Assembly (NCBI RefSeq): GCF_018691265.1
Contig: NW_024881322.1
Coordinates: 1,488,001-1,552,000 of the forward strand
Direction of reading: 5' to 3'
Source of the DNA: Tyto alba
Lineage: Eukaryota > Chordata > Aves > Strigiformes > Tytonidae
DNA length: 64,000 nucleotides
A program made the translations under genes and the position numbers. The notes under the pieces were generated by a model. The model was given only the letters and a program-made list of their open reading frames with translations, did not search any database and was not told the origin of the DNA. Within the stretch, counting starts at the first letter, position 1. The number at the start of each line of letters is the position of its first letter. Below, piece by piece: positions 48,064 to 61,600 of the stretch.

Positions 48064-51000
48064 GAAGGAAAAATAAACCAAAATGGAACAATTTTCCTTT
48101 CCTTTCCCCTGCTACATCCTCCCAGTTCTCAGCAGCCGGTGTAGGGATCTTGTAGTCTGAATGCTGTCTCCAGACCACCATGTTCAAAAGCTGCCAATAG
48201 ACAAATCCACCATGACTTTCTCCAACGTATATTTGAATTATTTTATACTTTTGCTGACCGAACAACTGCCTTTGGTGTTTAAACTGTTTTTTAACTGAAG
48301 TTAGAGTTCCCAGTTAAGTTACAAAAAATAGCCAATATCCATTTCTTGCTAATTTTCCCTGTATACCATGTGATTTTGAAAACATCTGTCATTTTATTTC
48401 TCTAAGGAAGGAGCTGTCTTTTCCTGAGGAGAGCGGTGACCAATGAGACCAGGTCAGTATGGTCTCTCCTTTGCAATAAAGTGAGTTTTGTACCACTGAA
48501 CCCGTCCCCATCTCCAGCTCTGCTGTACTTCGAGGCACAGTTTTGGGAAGGTTTCTAATACTAACATAACAGTGTCTTCTTTTTATTTGCTATTTCTTTC
48601 TTAATAATTTCTAACATTCTGCTGGTTAGTTTGCCCGCCACTGAACACTGAGCTCACATTTTCACAGGATTATCCACAATGAAGTATTATTTCCCTAGTA
48701 GTAGTATTAACTAAAAGCAGTGGCTCTGGGACACATCTGCAGACTGACTAGTACTTTGTGAATAGCTGCACAGAATTTCTGCTCACCTCTGATTTGGATC
48801 CAAATTTTCAGAATCTTTCTTCTTAAAAAAAAAAATAATGGTCACTATCCTGGTTTAAGCATTTTATCAATGGATATAAGAGGATTTTGAAACAAATGTT
48901 ATCACCATCTCCAGGACAATGGAAGCTCCTGTGGCACCAAAGGATATTTTGTACTCCTGTGCCACAAGTATAAAATATCATAGGACAACAGCAGTATTAC
49001 TTAAAACATTCTAGGCTAAGCTGATTTTTAGGGTGTTGAATTTGATGATTTCTACCAGTGAGCTAAATGCAGGTTTGTACTTATAATTAACATATACCAA
49101 CTTTCAAGATCCCATTTACCGCATTTAACTCTCCCACAGCCTGTTTATCCATTTTATTTGAGCTTAGAAAGTATTTTTCTTTTGGTTTTCATACTTATAG
49201 TTCTAATACTCCAACACTATTTGAAAGTAAAGACCCATACTAAATATGTCTAACAGAAGAACATCTTGGCCTCGAAGTAGAAAGGGTAGAAAAATCCAAA
49301 TACAGTCTCTGCTGTTTCGTTCTTCCCTGGACAAGATATACTCCGAGCAAAAGTCTCCTTTACTGAAGATTTGCAGCTTGTGTAAATCATTTTGCCTACC
49401 CTGGCTTGACTGCCTCCACGTTAAGCAGTCCAGGTACAGCCTAAGCAAGAGCAGTATATCATATCAAAAGTGCACAGGGAGAGACAGGAAAAAAAAAAGC
49501 TGGCCAGACACGAGGCCGCTCTGAACTGAGAACCAGGCTGGCACATTAGCATGGCACTCCGCTGGGGCTAATCGCCCTGGTGAGAAATAGTCCATATACA
49601 CATGCCCTCAGACAGTGGCTGACATTTTATGACTCTCCTTTGCCTTTTCTGGGAGTTGCTATTTATAGCCAAGAAATAGTTCTTATTTTATCCCCTCCCA
49701 ATTTCTGAATCTAAACCAGTGCTAGAAGTCTGTTTAACAAACCCATATGAGAATTCCCAATCTAAAACTGCCACCACCCTGCTGAACTTTGAAGGCAACA
49801 GGCACTGTCAAGGGTTTGGCATTCCACCTTATCTCCCCATCAGCATTTGTTTTAAGCTTTTATTTGTATTGTTCTGTCAAAGTAAAAACACACAGAGACA
49901 ACTCTTTGTATCTTCAGTTGTGTGGTGTGGTTTGGAGCGCTCCTGGCAATTTCATTTATAATCAGTCCTGCTTAAACTATGAGTAAAACATCCATTTAAT
50001 CCAGCAGATACAGAAATCAGGTTTACGCACTCAGTTCTGACTTAGTACAGCCAGTGCTTGTAACATACTTTTCGTTCTCTAATTGCAAGAGTACAATGAG
50101 AACATACAGTCTTGCAATCATTATACACGCTTACTTTTCGTTCTAAGTAATATAAAATTACTGTGATAGCTGCAGAGAAACAAATCCCAGAAATCTAGCA
50201 TACCAAAACCGTCTGTAAAAACAAAGTCTCTAGGATTTGATTTCTCAAAGAAAATATACGTAATAATGATGATGTTAGGGCCCCTAGATTGGCCTCTAGT
50301 CTCAGATCCTCCAAGCTATTTAAGTGTTACTGTTGTATTGCGTTTCAGTAAGAAATTTGCTCTCCACCTTCTTCTCCGTTACAGATTCATGTGAAAGAAA
50401 AACAAAACACTACTGAAAATAGTTGTTCATTCAACACTAACATCAGTTCAGCAAAGCTCTGCACAAATCTCCCAATACAGGACACGGCTTGCTTTGTTTA
50501 AGCTTCTAAATTAGGTTACATAGAAACTTATTAGAATTTATATGACCCACCCAAACCCCTGTATAAACTCTAAACTCTGCGAAGTGTAATACAAACCAAA
50601 GATAGAAGATTGTAGAGGGAAATAAAATGCCAAACATAAGCTTCATAATTTGCCAAGAAAACTGTAGATAAAAATAAGGCTTGGAGGTTAACTCTAATAC
50701 TTGGCTGCAGAAAACTTACTTTGCTGAGGACTAGAGTTTAGAATAACTCCCCAAAGAACTCGAGCACTAGTAGGAGCAGACTGCAAGGACTTATGTTATT
50801 TAGAAAACAATTCCTTCTAGAGCCAGAATGATTAGCTTTCAAGAGCACATCTGGCTTTCCCTCTTCTCAGTTTTTAGTTAAAATAAAATTCTTTTGCCAG
50901 TAGTATTTTTGGAGAAGACTCACAGTGAATAAAAATGGATCCATCAAAAGAAGACAGCTTTGTGACAGAGATGATAAATTCTGTTATGTCTCAGAGCAGA

Positions 51001-54000
51001 AGCCACAGTAATTGGACATTTCTGGCTACTATACATTCCCTCTGGCTACAGAGGGAAAAGATTTTCCCCTGTGAGAAGCTACACCCAAAGTACTTCAAGT
51101 GTTTTATTATATCACTGCCCTCTCAAGATGTCTAGGCCAGAGAAAAGTTACAATCCTAGTGCTTACTGCTACTCCCAAATGTCGAGTTTTGCACAGTGTT
51201 CCACACAAGGTAGTATGTTCCACAATTTATTTTTACCGCTGAAATTCTCTGTTCAAACCTAGTCCCTGAGAGCAAGATTGTATTAGCTGTTTGCAGAGCT
51301 CACGGCAGTAAGAAAAAAAATCAACTCATAACTAGCGAGTCTCCTTCCCTTGCACCTATCATCTCTCACTGCGTGTCAGAAGGCTGGAGTGTGGTCCCAT
51401 AGCTGTATAATTTAATCTGAATCTGGGCTGAAGCAGTCCTGCTCTCCTCTGCACGCTACCACCTACCTCTCTTGTGCTAGCACTGCTGCTTCTGCAACTG
51501 TTCAGGGGGGTGAGCCAACTGAAAACCAAGCCTAAAAAAAAACCTCATTAATTTCTGGCTGGCTCATCTGCCCAAAGGAGAGAGGACGATGGCAGCCCCC
51601 AGTAGAGCAGCTACAGTTACTGCAGTACTGCACTTCATTCTCATCTCCAGCTTGCCTATCACATCAGGCTCTTCTGTCCCCTCCATTAGATTTGCAGACC
51701 GGAGCCTTGTGCTGTCCTCTTGCAGCATCTCACAGTTAGCCAAAGCTCCCCATAAGCATACCCTGGGCTGTCTTATTCTTCCTCTTCCAATTCCCCTCCA
51801 CTTAATATGGGTGAAATTGCTGACAAATTCCTATAAACGCAGATCAAAAATATCCCTCCTGTTTACTTACCCTGCCCATTTGCAAGACTTGTGTATGTGA
51901 CTGTATTCTTTGACGTACTGGCTCTGCCTGCGTCAGATACTGTACAAATACAGAACAAAAATTTCAACTAGAGACATGAGGCAATAAAAATGACATATCC
52001 TAGATTCAACAGAGCAGTCATTCCCAGACTATGTGACGTGTGTATCAGCAGCAATCCTTCCAGCAGTGGTACCTGTTGCTATTACCATTACTATGACTGA
52101 CACATAGCAAAAAATGAGTTGGGAGGTAAGGAACACTTGTGTTGACTGCTGGGCTGGACACTACTAAATAAACTAGCCATTATTCATGCTCACTGTGCCT
52201 GCACTTCACAGTCCAGTCTGAAGGAGGGAACCCTATGGATTATTGTGAGGCTCAGTAGAGAGAAATTGGGTTCCGTGAGGCAAAGCCACCCCAGCCACTC
52301 CAGCTGCAGGTCTGCCTTCAGGAGCAGCAGGGTGACCCAAGCCAGCAGCCTTACTCTAAAAGAGAGGAGGGATTGTGCTTTTCCTATTATACTGTCTAAA
52401 CACCACAGACAGCAGATTTTCCACTCCATCTTCAGACACGTTCATAACTTTGGGCCCGCTTTCAGCCCAGTTCTGGCAACGTTAAGTCCATATTTTTTGG
52501 CTTTAGTGAAAGACCCCTGCGTGTCACCTGCATGCTGATGACACGAGATGCCTCGCCGCCTCCCATGCCATTTCAGATGCAGAGATTCCTCAAGAACACC
52601 AAGCCCACAGCATGAAAAGGAGGTGACTCAGCACTACCAGCATGGTTTTTTTCAGGCAATCAGGTGGGGACAAATCAAAGGTCGTTCCTTCTATCCTTCA
52701 TACAGTCCTCAAGCAAGATGCATACCATAAATCTTTGGCAGCCCAAATTACCTTTGTTAACAAGACCGAACATGATTCCTGGTAACACACTCTAGACTGT
52801 GTTACTGAAATAAGACAGCAGAAACTCAGTACTCTTTGGGCATACTTTGGCAGTAGATTGCCAGCACAGGTGCTACATGACTGGTCCTGATAAGAACAAT
52901 CCTCCAGCAACTATCCCACAGTGTCTTTGTTCTTGAGGTAGCAACAGCTTCAGCCTCTTGCTAAAACTCCACCATCCAGGAACCCAGACACCAGAGTCGT
53001 CACTCTTTTCTGCAAAGCCCATTTCCTAACCCGCCTTGCCACACAAAATCTCCAGCTCAAAACCGTATTTGCTGCCTGGGAAAGGGTTCCTGGATCCCTT
53101 AGGCCTGTGGGCTTGTGTTGCCTTTTAGATCCCACGCAGATGCAGGACACGCTGACACGGCTGCTGCAGCACAGAAAGCAAAACCGGGCTCTGCTGAGGA
53201 GCACATTAGGCAAAGGCACAGCAGGAGCCTGACTGGGAAGCGAGGAAAACACACAATTGGTGCTGCTGTTCTCCAGAACGGAAAGGTCCTTGACAGGCTT
53301 GGCAGTGTTGCCACTCCAGTGCTGCCACTCATGCTTCATAAGACCCAGGAGGAGAACTGTGCACACCGAGAATGGGTTTGAGAGATTGTCCCTGCCAGCA
53401 AATATACATTGAAGAGGAAACGGGGACTTAATGTACAACAGGAATAACGCTGTCCTTAGCCAGATTAAACCTACACGTTGAAAGACACAGGAAGAGCAAA
53501 GGAGGACGGTTTAAGTGGCTCTGTGGCACACAATTTTCTCACTCAGAAACTCTGCAATCTACATCCCCCCTCCTTTTCAAGGTTTGAGATGTATACAAGT
53601 AGCTAGAGAATAAGTAATTTGATCTTTTTAGACCAACTTATTCCAGAGTCATGTCCCAGTGAAGCAGACTGAAGGAAAGGAGCAAGAAGTTGCACTGAGA
53701 AGCACACTGGCAGGCTAGCAGAGCACTGACAGTGTTCCTGACATTGCAAAGCCCGCCAGCCCATGTGCAATACGCAGCTAAATGCATCCCCCTGCACCTG
53801 ACTAAACAGTCTGAATTAACACCTTTTGCCTCACAGATGTGGCAAGCAGAGACCAGGCGTGTGGCTAGTGCCCACAGGGCAGCTATCAGGCACTTGCTCA
53901 CGCAGCTTCGCAAGTGCCCACACCCAAACATGTTTCTCAATCAATGGATTTTCACAAGGTACCCACCGGACGGCATTCACACATCTTGCAGAATGCAAGA

Positions 54001-57000
54001 CGAAATTTTCCAGACACTTGCAAAACCAGTGACTACTCAGTCCACAAGTAACTTGATGCTCATGAGACCACATAGCTTGCCTTCTTATCCCTCTGTACTG
54101 TACCTAAACCAAACTGCCTGGCACAGAGGAAAGTTTCCTCTGTGCTTTTTTAAAGATATGTATTTTAAGACAAAAGAACATGTAAGAATTGATAGGTTTT
54201 GAAAAGTATCATTATTAATTAAATCTCTTCTGATTTGTTACTGCTAAACTTTTTTACTTTTTAAATCAAGATACTATCAAATAAAGCAAAATGTCCCAGG
54301 TCAAAAGTTAGCATCTTGCCACCGTATTTACATGGACAAATATTTGAGCTAGTGCACAAACATCAGTATATTACATTTCTATTCAACCTAGCTTAAGTTA
54401 TCTTTTCAAGCCTCACCCAGTTTTGCAGTACTGAATGTGTTCTTGCACCTAAGAAGGATGTTTAAGTATTACCAATAAATATCTTGACATTATCGCCCTT
54501 CCACCCATCGCTACATTTCCCCATACGTGCGCAAAATATGGTAAGATAATGTACAATGGCGATATAAAATTTAGGCCTATGGGAGGCCTGTCAAGCTCCC
54601 AAACTAAACATCCTGTGCCTGTTTAGGCAGTAATGAAATCTGTCCTCGCTCCTATCCAATGCATGGGTCTGTGAGCCAAGGAAGGCCGTGAGACCAAAGC
54701 CTTTGCAGTTGTTACTCCCACTGTAATGGTATCGATTTAAGCATATTGGTCTAGGAAGAGGGCCCTACTTGCAGCTTTTTTTAAAATATCTACACTCCTG
54801 AAGATGTGCTTCTGTGCTCCTTCAGTGCTTGGAAAAAACTCCCTAGGAAGCCACCCCACATCAGTGAAGCGCTCCCTCTTCGTCGTGCTCTGAGACGAGG
54901 TCACATGCAGCCAAGGAAGGCAGGACTGAGTTCTGTGGGCCCATCAGGAAAACCATGATTTCAGAAACCCTACTTATTTCCAGCACGAAATCTAGAATCG
55001 CTTCCTTCAACTGAAGGGCATACTTCCCACCTGGGCAATGTCCCCTCTCCCTTAAATATTCGTAGAAAAAGCAACGAGTCACTGATGAAGAGCTTTCCAG
55101 GATTTCAAGCTTCCAGTGTGATTACAAATCAATTTTTCTTTCATCAGAGAAACATCTCTTCCAGCCTTAAGTTCTGCTGCTACTCCTGATGATTCCTGAT
55201 GAGCACCTGGCCTACTTCCCAGCAGCATTTATTCGTTTCACACTCAGTCCCAAAAGCACTGGTCCATCTCCTTAACTGTCCCTCTGATAAAGGCAGTCCT
55301 AAAAGAGGCATACAACCTCACCGTTTCCATTTTAATGGAAAGGTGGCAAGCTGACAAAGTTGAGAAGCCATGACAGATTGGTTTTAAATGCTAATAAATT
55401 TATGAAATAAATAAATCATTACTACAATGAAAAACATGAAAACTTGACCTTGAGTACAGCACCTATAGGACGTGGAGCACAACAAAAGGGTCCTACCGAA
55501 CAGCACTTTGGACGCTGGTAGGATGCTCTTCACAGTGCCTTGTGTATTTTGTGTTCGTAGTCTCTCATATTAGTGACGTGTCACAAAGACTCTGAGCACA
55601 GACATGACAGTCGAGCAGCCAGAGGCCATTCGCTGCTCTAGCTTTTAGTGTCAGACCCGACTTTAGTCAGGTGGGCCAAGACTGGTGACAGGCATAAAGA
55701 AATGGAACAGTTGGCCTAAGTTCCTCTGTTTGGAATTAGCCTAAGCACTGCAGCCCCCGTCTTTGCTTCTGCCAGCAGAGATTGATCCACCACACCCCCC
55801 GTTCTGTGATGCTGTACCAAAGTACATGGCTTTAGGCTGGCACCCTGAGCCTGTGGCACACAAACCGCTGCTGCTAGGTTGAAACCAGCTTTCTGGTTAC
55901 CGACTACTGTGCGTGTAATGTTTCCTTCTTATGTTATCTTATTGGAACAGCTTCGCAGAAATAGAAGTAATTTAATAACTGCTTATCAAAACTTCAAGCC
56001 AGGTTTTATCTTTCTGCTGTTTTTGCAAAGGATATTATTTGTGAAAAATCAATCTGACCAACCACAGGCTTGTTTTTGTTTATTTCTATGCCCGAGAAAA
56101 CATTTACATTGAATTTCTTTTCCTGTAAGTAGCCAAGTTTAACTCTTTTCCAACTTAACCAGTAGACATGTTTGTACCTGAAAAAATATGCCTCCTCCTA
56201 TCTCATGGTTAAATGTTAACATCATTGGTTTTAATACAATGTACGATTTATATGGCATCTTCACACACCAAGTGCTATACATGTTGGCTATGCCAAGTAT
56301 ACATTTTCGCTTTTCATAATTGCAAGCAACTACAACACTTTTTATGAGCTTAACACTCTTGAAGAACCAGTATTGGACACACATTACACTACTTTAATGA
56401 GGGAGACAGAAAAATGAATAGCAGGCTTGGACTTACAGCAATAGCTTTTTTCTAGAAATGTGTATTTGACAATGTGGTGATGCTGTTTTCAGCTGTAGGA
56501 TAGGTGACTGAAGACTCACTAGAATAATAAATTAATAAAATCTATTACATAAGAGAAAGGGAAAGAGGAGGCAAGGGAGAGAGGAGGCAAGGGAGAAAAG
56601 AGACACGGTTTTCCATAAAATGTTTTGATTATTGCTTTGATTTCCTTTAGCTTTGTGGTTAGCTGTTGCCTAAGGAAAACTCTCTGATGGAATACATCCC
56701 ATTTAATGTTAGATACAGTAAATCTAATGCTTTGTATCGAACACTGTTAGGTTACCAGAAAGTTGCATCAAATACCTAACTAGTTCAAAGGGTGTACTCA
56801 AAGGGCAAGTTATTATTTCCCTAGAGATAGGGCAATCTGAATAAAATATTGTTTCTGCTCTTTGGATCAGAAAGAGAAAAGGTTATTTTTTTAGTAACAG
56901 GGTCTCTTAACATCAGGCCTATTTTGGCTGACAGAAATTACTTGGAAGATTGTCAGCTTTATGCATTATTTGAGGACTGTAAAAAGATCACATAAATATC

Positions 57001-57215
57001 ACCTAGATACCAACAAATGAATATTTTTTTAGCTATAAGTAAATTTCCTATATCTCTAAGTTTCCTAAATTCCACTAAGAAGAAATTAAATTTTTTCAGT
57101 GTTGCTGTAGGAAATTCCATTACTAGGAGTTAGACTGACATCTCTGTATCTCACACTATCCAAAAAGAATGTCCCATACACATATTAGCTCATTTACTGT
57201 TATGAACTGTAACTG
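48064..57215. other. AT-rich non-coding DNA
   Basis: There is no recognisable gene or family repeat in 9 kb. A purine-rich imperfect tandem (GAGAGGAGGCAAGGGA twice) lies at about 56566-56600. Open frames up to 162 codons on the minus strand at 52.95-53.44 kb and 156 on the plus strand at 53.73-54.20 kb have translations that look random and no splice support. A short inverted pair ATTAGC...GCTAAT occurs at about 49547-49571. Confidence 0.6.
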
Positions 57216-57360
57216 CTTACAGCAGCACAAACAGCTCTGGGGACCATTCGATGTAAATTCTGCAATCGCTTAATTCACTGCAGCTCCAATGACTTCAGTG
57301 CACATATTTCAGATTTATATAAGCACAAATAAGCAAAATCAGAACTGGGAACCACGCTCA
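57216..57360 (+). repeat. possible ancient amniote repeat remnant
   Basis: The sequence around 57283-57350 (CTCCAATGACTTCAGTG, then CAGATTTATATAAGCAC, then ATCAGAACTGGGA) follows the order of an old repeat common in bird and reptile genomes (TCCATTGACTTCAGTGG ... GATTTACACCAG ... GAGAATCTGGCCC-like). Divergence is high and the limits are approximate. Confidence 0.35.
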
Positions 57361-58185
57361 GCAAAGTTTTCTCACAGTCTTACTTGCAGAAATAATTATT
57401 TGCTCTGTCCCTTTAAATATATTTAATAAGCCTTAAAAAAACCCTTCCTCCCCCCTCAACACACACACCCAAGTACTGCCACAATGTTTTTATATCCTAC
57501 TTAAAGTGTCTGCTTGCCTTTAAGAAAGAAAGTGTAATTCTGTGTTAAAATCCTGGTACAGAGTGTCATTGTTGGCATGAACAGAGCTGCCTCAGGTTGG
57601 CGTAATTTAAGCAGAATCCCTCTGCAGACAGCTGCAGTCAGAGCAGACGCTGCAGAGTTATCATGCTTTCATCATGTCAAGTATTTATGATCCTACAGGA
57701 AAATAAAATAAATAAAAAAAAAAAAAAAAAAAAAGAGCTGAGTCCAGCGATACTTTTAAAATAAGTGAGAGCAGGTAAAAACATGCTCTGCTTAGAGCTG
57801 CGCCAAGAACAGCTCATTCAAATACACACAGCAAACACATTCACTCATACCCCAGCCTCTCAGTGAACTTTCCCCTGCGTGCTTATCAGCCATGCAGAGT
57901 GGCTCGGGAAAGTGTTATCAGCACTTTGCCAGTGGTATTTTACCTTTATGTCTTTTAAGGTGCTTAATTCCTAATCTGAGGGATTTGGGCAGCTGCGTAT
58001 CTCTGGGGATCCAAAGGTAAGCTTCACTGAGTATCAAGTGATTCAACCTGAGTCATTAAACACATATTTGAAAAACATACCCTGTCAGGAACACATCCTC
58101 ACCAAGTCCCTCTACCAGATTTGGCTTATTCCCTCTGCAATCCACCTCCTAAAATTTCCCGTGGCAAATAACTAAATTACTTCCC
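57361..58185. other. non-coding DNA with a possible conserved regulatory patch
   Basis: This segment contains an A21 run (57714-57734). At 57882-57922 two GATA-type motifs (CTTATCAGC and GTTATCAGC) lie 33 bp apart on the same strand in a balanced-composition stretch, which could be a regulatory element. No gene is seen. Confidence 0.4.
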
Positions 58186-58488
58186 CGAAGCTGGCGCTTC
58201 TAAACAGGTTGCAGCTCGTGACACCGGTGGCTCCTGCCGGGGACAGCGGGTGAGCTGGTGGAAAACACGTGGGGCTCCCCGAAGGGGAGGCAGCCGGCCG
58301 CCTGCGGAGCCGGGACGCTGGCAGCAGCCCCCCGTTACCGGCGTGGGGCGGGGAGCCGGTGGCTCGGCTGGGTAGCGCCAACGCCCACGCGCATCGCCCT
58401 TCGGGGGACGTTTTGCCCACTGTGGGGGGGAAACGTTTTGCCCACTGTGGGGGGGAGACGTTTTGCCCACTGCGACCTGTCGCCTCCG
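58186..58488. other. CpG-rich patch of unknown origin
   Basis: About 300 bp of GC- and CpG-rich DNA is embedded in AT-rich sequence and directly abuts a CR1 3' end on its right. It includes a three-copy 25-bp tandem repeat (58408-58477). It could be an upstream part of the same retroposed unit or a small CpG island. The overlapping open frames on both strands (up to 132 codons) are stop-poor GC effects. Confidence 0.5.
58408..58477 (+). repeat. 25-bp tandem repeat, three copies
   Basis: ACGTTTTGCCCACTGTGGGGGG-type units start at 58408, 58433 and 58458. The first two agree through the G7 run. The third diverges after CCCACTG. Each unit carries one ACGTTTT and, in two copies, one G7 run. Confidence 0.92.
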
Positions 58489-58672
58489 GCAAGGTTGAGA
58501 GGCACCCGAACAGGCTGCCCGGGGCCGTGGTTGAATCACCGTCCCTGGAGGTATTTAAAAGATGTGGAGACGTGGCGCTTGGGGACGCGGTTTGGTGGCG
58601 GTGGTAGGCTTACCGTTGGACTCTGTGATCCTCAGGGTCTTTTCCAACCTAAATGATTCTATCTTGTGTCTG
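58489..58672 (+). mobile_element. CR1 LINE 3' end fragment
   Basis: This plus-strand fragment starts at the last ORF2 codons. The block GAGAGGCACCCGAACAGGCTGCCC corresponds to the ...NRLPREVV segment and CCCTGGAGGTATTTAAAAGATG to SLEVFKR. It runs through the 3' UTR to GGTTGGACTC, GGTCTTTTCCAACCT and the terminal AAATGATTCTATC. It is severely 5'-truncated, with about 180 bp of CR1 recognisable. CpG-rich substitutions relative to the familiar consensus suggest a GC-rich subfamily. Confidence 0.88.
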
Positions 58673-61600
58673 CTTCCAATGATGAAGTAGGAGAAATTAG
58701 AAGAACCATTAGTCTTCTCATTACAGCTGGTCAAGGCAGCACCTTGCATACCGAGCACTGTAAATCAGCTGCTATTCGTTTAATTTTACCTATCTGTTCC
58801 TTTTATGGAAATTAATTAGAAAGCTTCATGGATTGTTCTACCATACAAGATATACCACGGGAAGAAAACAGAGATTCTTCCTCTACAAAGTCTTGAATGC
58901 TGATTTCGTAAAATACTCTAAATCAAGGAGATCATTACTGGTCACCAGAAAATGTTTTTATCAGCTTTATGGTGTAAATATCAGCATACTTTGTAACATT
59001 TGGATCTAAAACTTAAACAGGTAAGAAACCTACCATACGTAGGTTATATATTTTGCATCATTTACGGTGACCAGCATGTACATTTCTTTTCTGTGGTTGT
59101 TTTCAGGTTTCACATCTCTGCTGGAGCCAAACACAGAGAATGGGGATACAGTGTTGTCTTACGGATTTCACAAACAAAAGCACTCAAGTTGTGAGCTCAG
59201 GCCTTAGAAAAGATCAGACACCCTGCAGCTCAACTGGCAGTTTTCTTGCCTGAAAGAGACTCGTTACTGGAGGAAGAATACGTGAGCAGGACCCAGGTAC
59301 CAGAATGGTTAGTGCTGAAGAATACGGGCAACGCCTTTCACAACATTCCCGTGTATAAGGTTAGATGATTCCAGCTCATCCTATTAGTTCTCTTCCTCAA
59401 AGTAGCTTCAAAGTGCCCCAACAAATTTCAGCAGGAGTCCTAAAAATATACTATTCTGGGAAACGGCAATTGAGGTTTTTTGGGTTGGTTGGTTGATTTT
59501 TTTCCCCCAGGTTTCAAGGATATTCTCACAGTATGCTCATTTCCTCATTCACAAAGACATGACCCTGGCTCATGATATGTATTCCTGAGACTCAAGACAA
59601 TCTGACAAGGTTTAACCACCTAACTGGAGATTCCCTAGACATACAGGCCCTGCTCAGAGACACAGCGTGTTGCTGCATTTCAGCAAGCCCTTGCTGTTTT
59701 CATTGCCTGAAGGGGCTTTGGTTTGTTGGGCCCTGTTTAGAGGAAATCCTAGAATACAGGTCCAGAAGGAACCTCATGTAGAAGTGTCTCTCCCCTGCCC
59801 CAAGACAGGATCAGCAGTATCTATATGATTCTTGACACAGTGACTGTGCAGTTTTTTTCCTTGTCCCCTAAAGGTTGCAGAAGTGCCCTGGGAGTGCTAA
59901 CTGCCTCAGCTATTAAATGAGGCGTTGCTAGCGTCCAGTCTAAACATCACCTGGTGCAACTCAAGTGCTATGCACAGATAACAGATGGAATCATTCATTC
60001 CTTTCCATTTTGCAGCTATCCTGTCCGTATTCGATAACTTTTTAAATCTTTCTTCTGATTTTTCATTCCTAGACTAAGGATTGACGTCTTCTCAGTCTTG
60101 GCTTGTAGATCTTAACTGTTACCTTGATTATCAGCAGCAGGATGGCAGAGCATTTGATTGTTTGCCATACTGACAACTTTCTTGGGTGTCTTTTGAAAAT
60201 GTATTTAATTGTCATGGATTTCAAAGTCATTATGATTACACCATATACAAATAGACATTTTCTCTCTTCACTGGTAAATGTATTAATTTCATTTACCACA
60301 GAAATGTATTATTTCACCGTGCTGTAAGTAATTTGTAAATGCACAGAACTTTTATTAAACTCAAATTCTGCAGCTCACCTGACTACAGCAACCACCTAGG
60401 TATGGTAAGTTTTTTCTATACGATACATGAGAATAATATGCCATTACTCTAATCAACTACCCTTTTACCTGCTGACAATTGCCATAGTCGAGATAGTTCA
60501 CCTAGTAGCAAAATTAAGAATCAGAACATTATTTCCCCTCCCTTTTCACAAACACTCTTCCATTTTTCCAGTATCTGGTGTTTATCCATTTTGATTAGAT
60601 AGTTCACCCATACGCTCTCTCCATACCAGCAACTGATAAACCACCACAGTTAGAATGGAAAACTACATCTGTTCAGGAAGTGGGCACAGACAAGAAAATT
60701 ACTGCAGTCATTAATTAACTTCCTGACTCCATTCAAAAAGTAATTTCTGACTTTTCAATACTAAAAATGAAGGTGTATCTGCTTTGCAAATTACTTAGTA
60801 CCTGTGGTGCTTAGACTTTGATATCCTTTGGTAAATGGTGCAGTGTGGAATACTTTGGATGCCCATGGTTAAAAATGACCACTACAATGCAGTCTGCATG
60901 GGCAATTAATAATGGAATAAATCAGAACAAATTACACACTGACAGTATAAAGCAATGCTGGAACAAAGCAAGTGGAAAAAAAAACCCACAAAGCTCTTTG
61001 TTTAGCAGACAGACGAATCAGTTTCAGCATCCTTGGTAACAAGATCATGCACTGTAATTAACTGTTAGAAAGCTAGAACTGTAAATAATCCAAGTTAGCT
61101 GGAACCAGGGTGTGATGTCTGAATATGTTTTTGTTGAAGGATGTTAGCTTTCCAAGCCCCCTTCACAAGAACTGACCACAGAAAACAGGGTAAATATTCT
61201 TGTTAGTGGGTTAGATACAGACGTTTTAATTAAGCTGTAACTAAACCTCTTTAGAAAGACACTTTGTGTCTAAAGCCTAAAGCAAAGGGAAGAGAAAGAC
61301 CCTACTTTTTGTACTTCATCTTGACAAACAGAAGAAAAAAAAAAAAAAAAAAAAAGAATAAACGAGACTTTATATAACTAAGCAAATTCTGTAACTAAGC
61401 AAAATGTTCAAAAATAGGTAGTATTGAGTTGGAGACCTAATCCTTCAAAACGTTGTCTCTCAATCATTCCCACTCAGGTAAGAATATTCACAGACAAGAG
61501 CTATAGCACTGAGCTTTTTGCTTCCCTCCATGGAAAGCGGGGAATAGAACATAGAACAAGAACAATTCCATGCATAATTGTGTACACTGTCATGTATCAT

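Noticed and set aside
53732..54202. 156-codon plus-strand open frame
   Set aside because: The translation looks random, no promoter or splice context is visible, and overlapping frames are open on the opposite strand.
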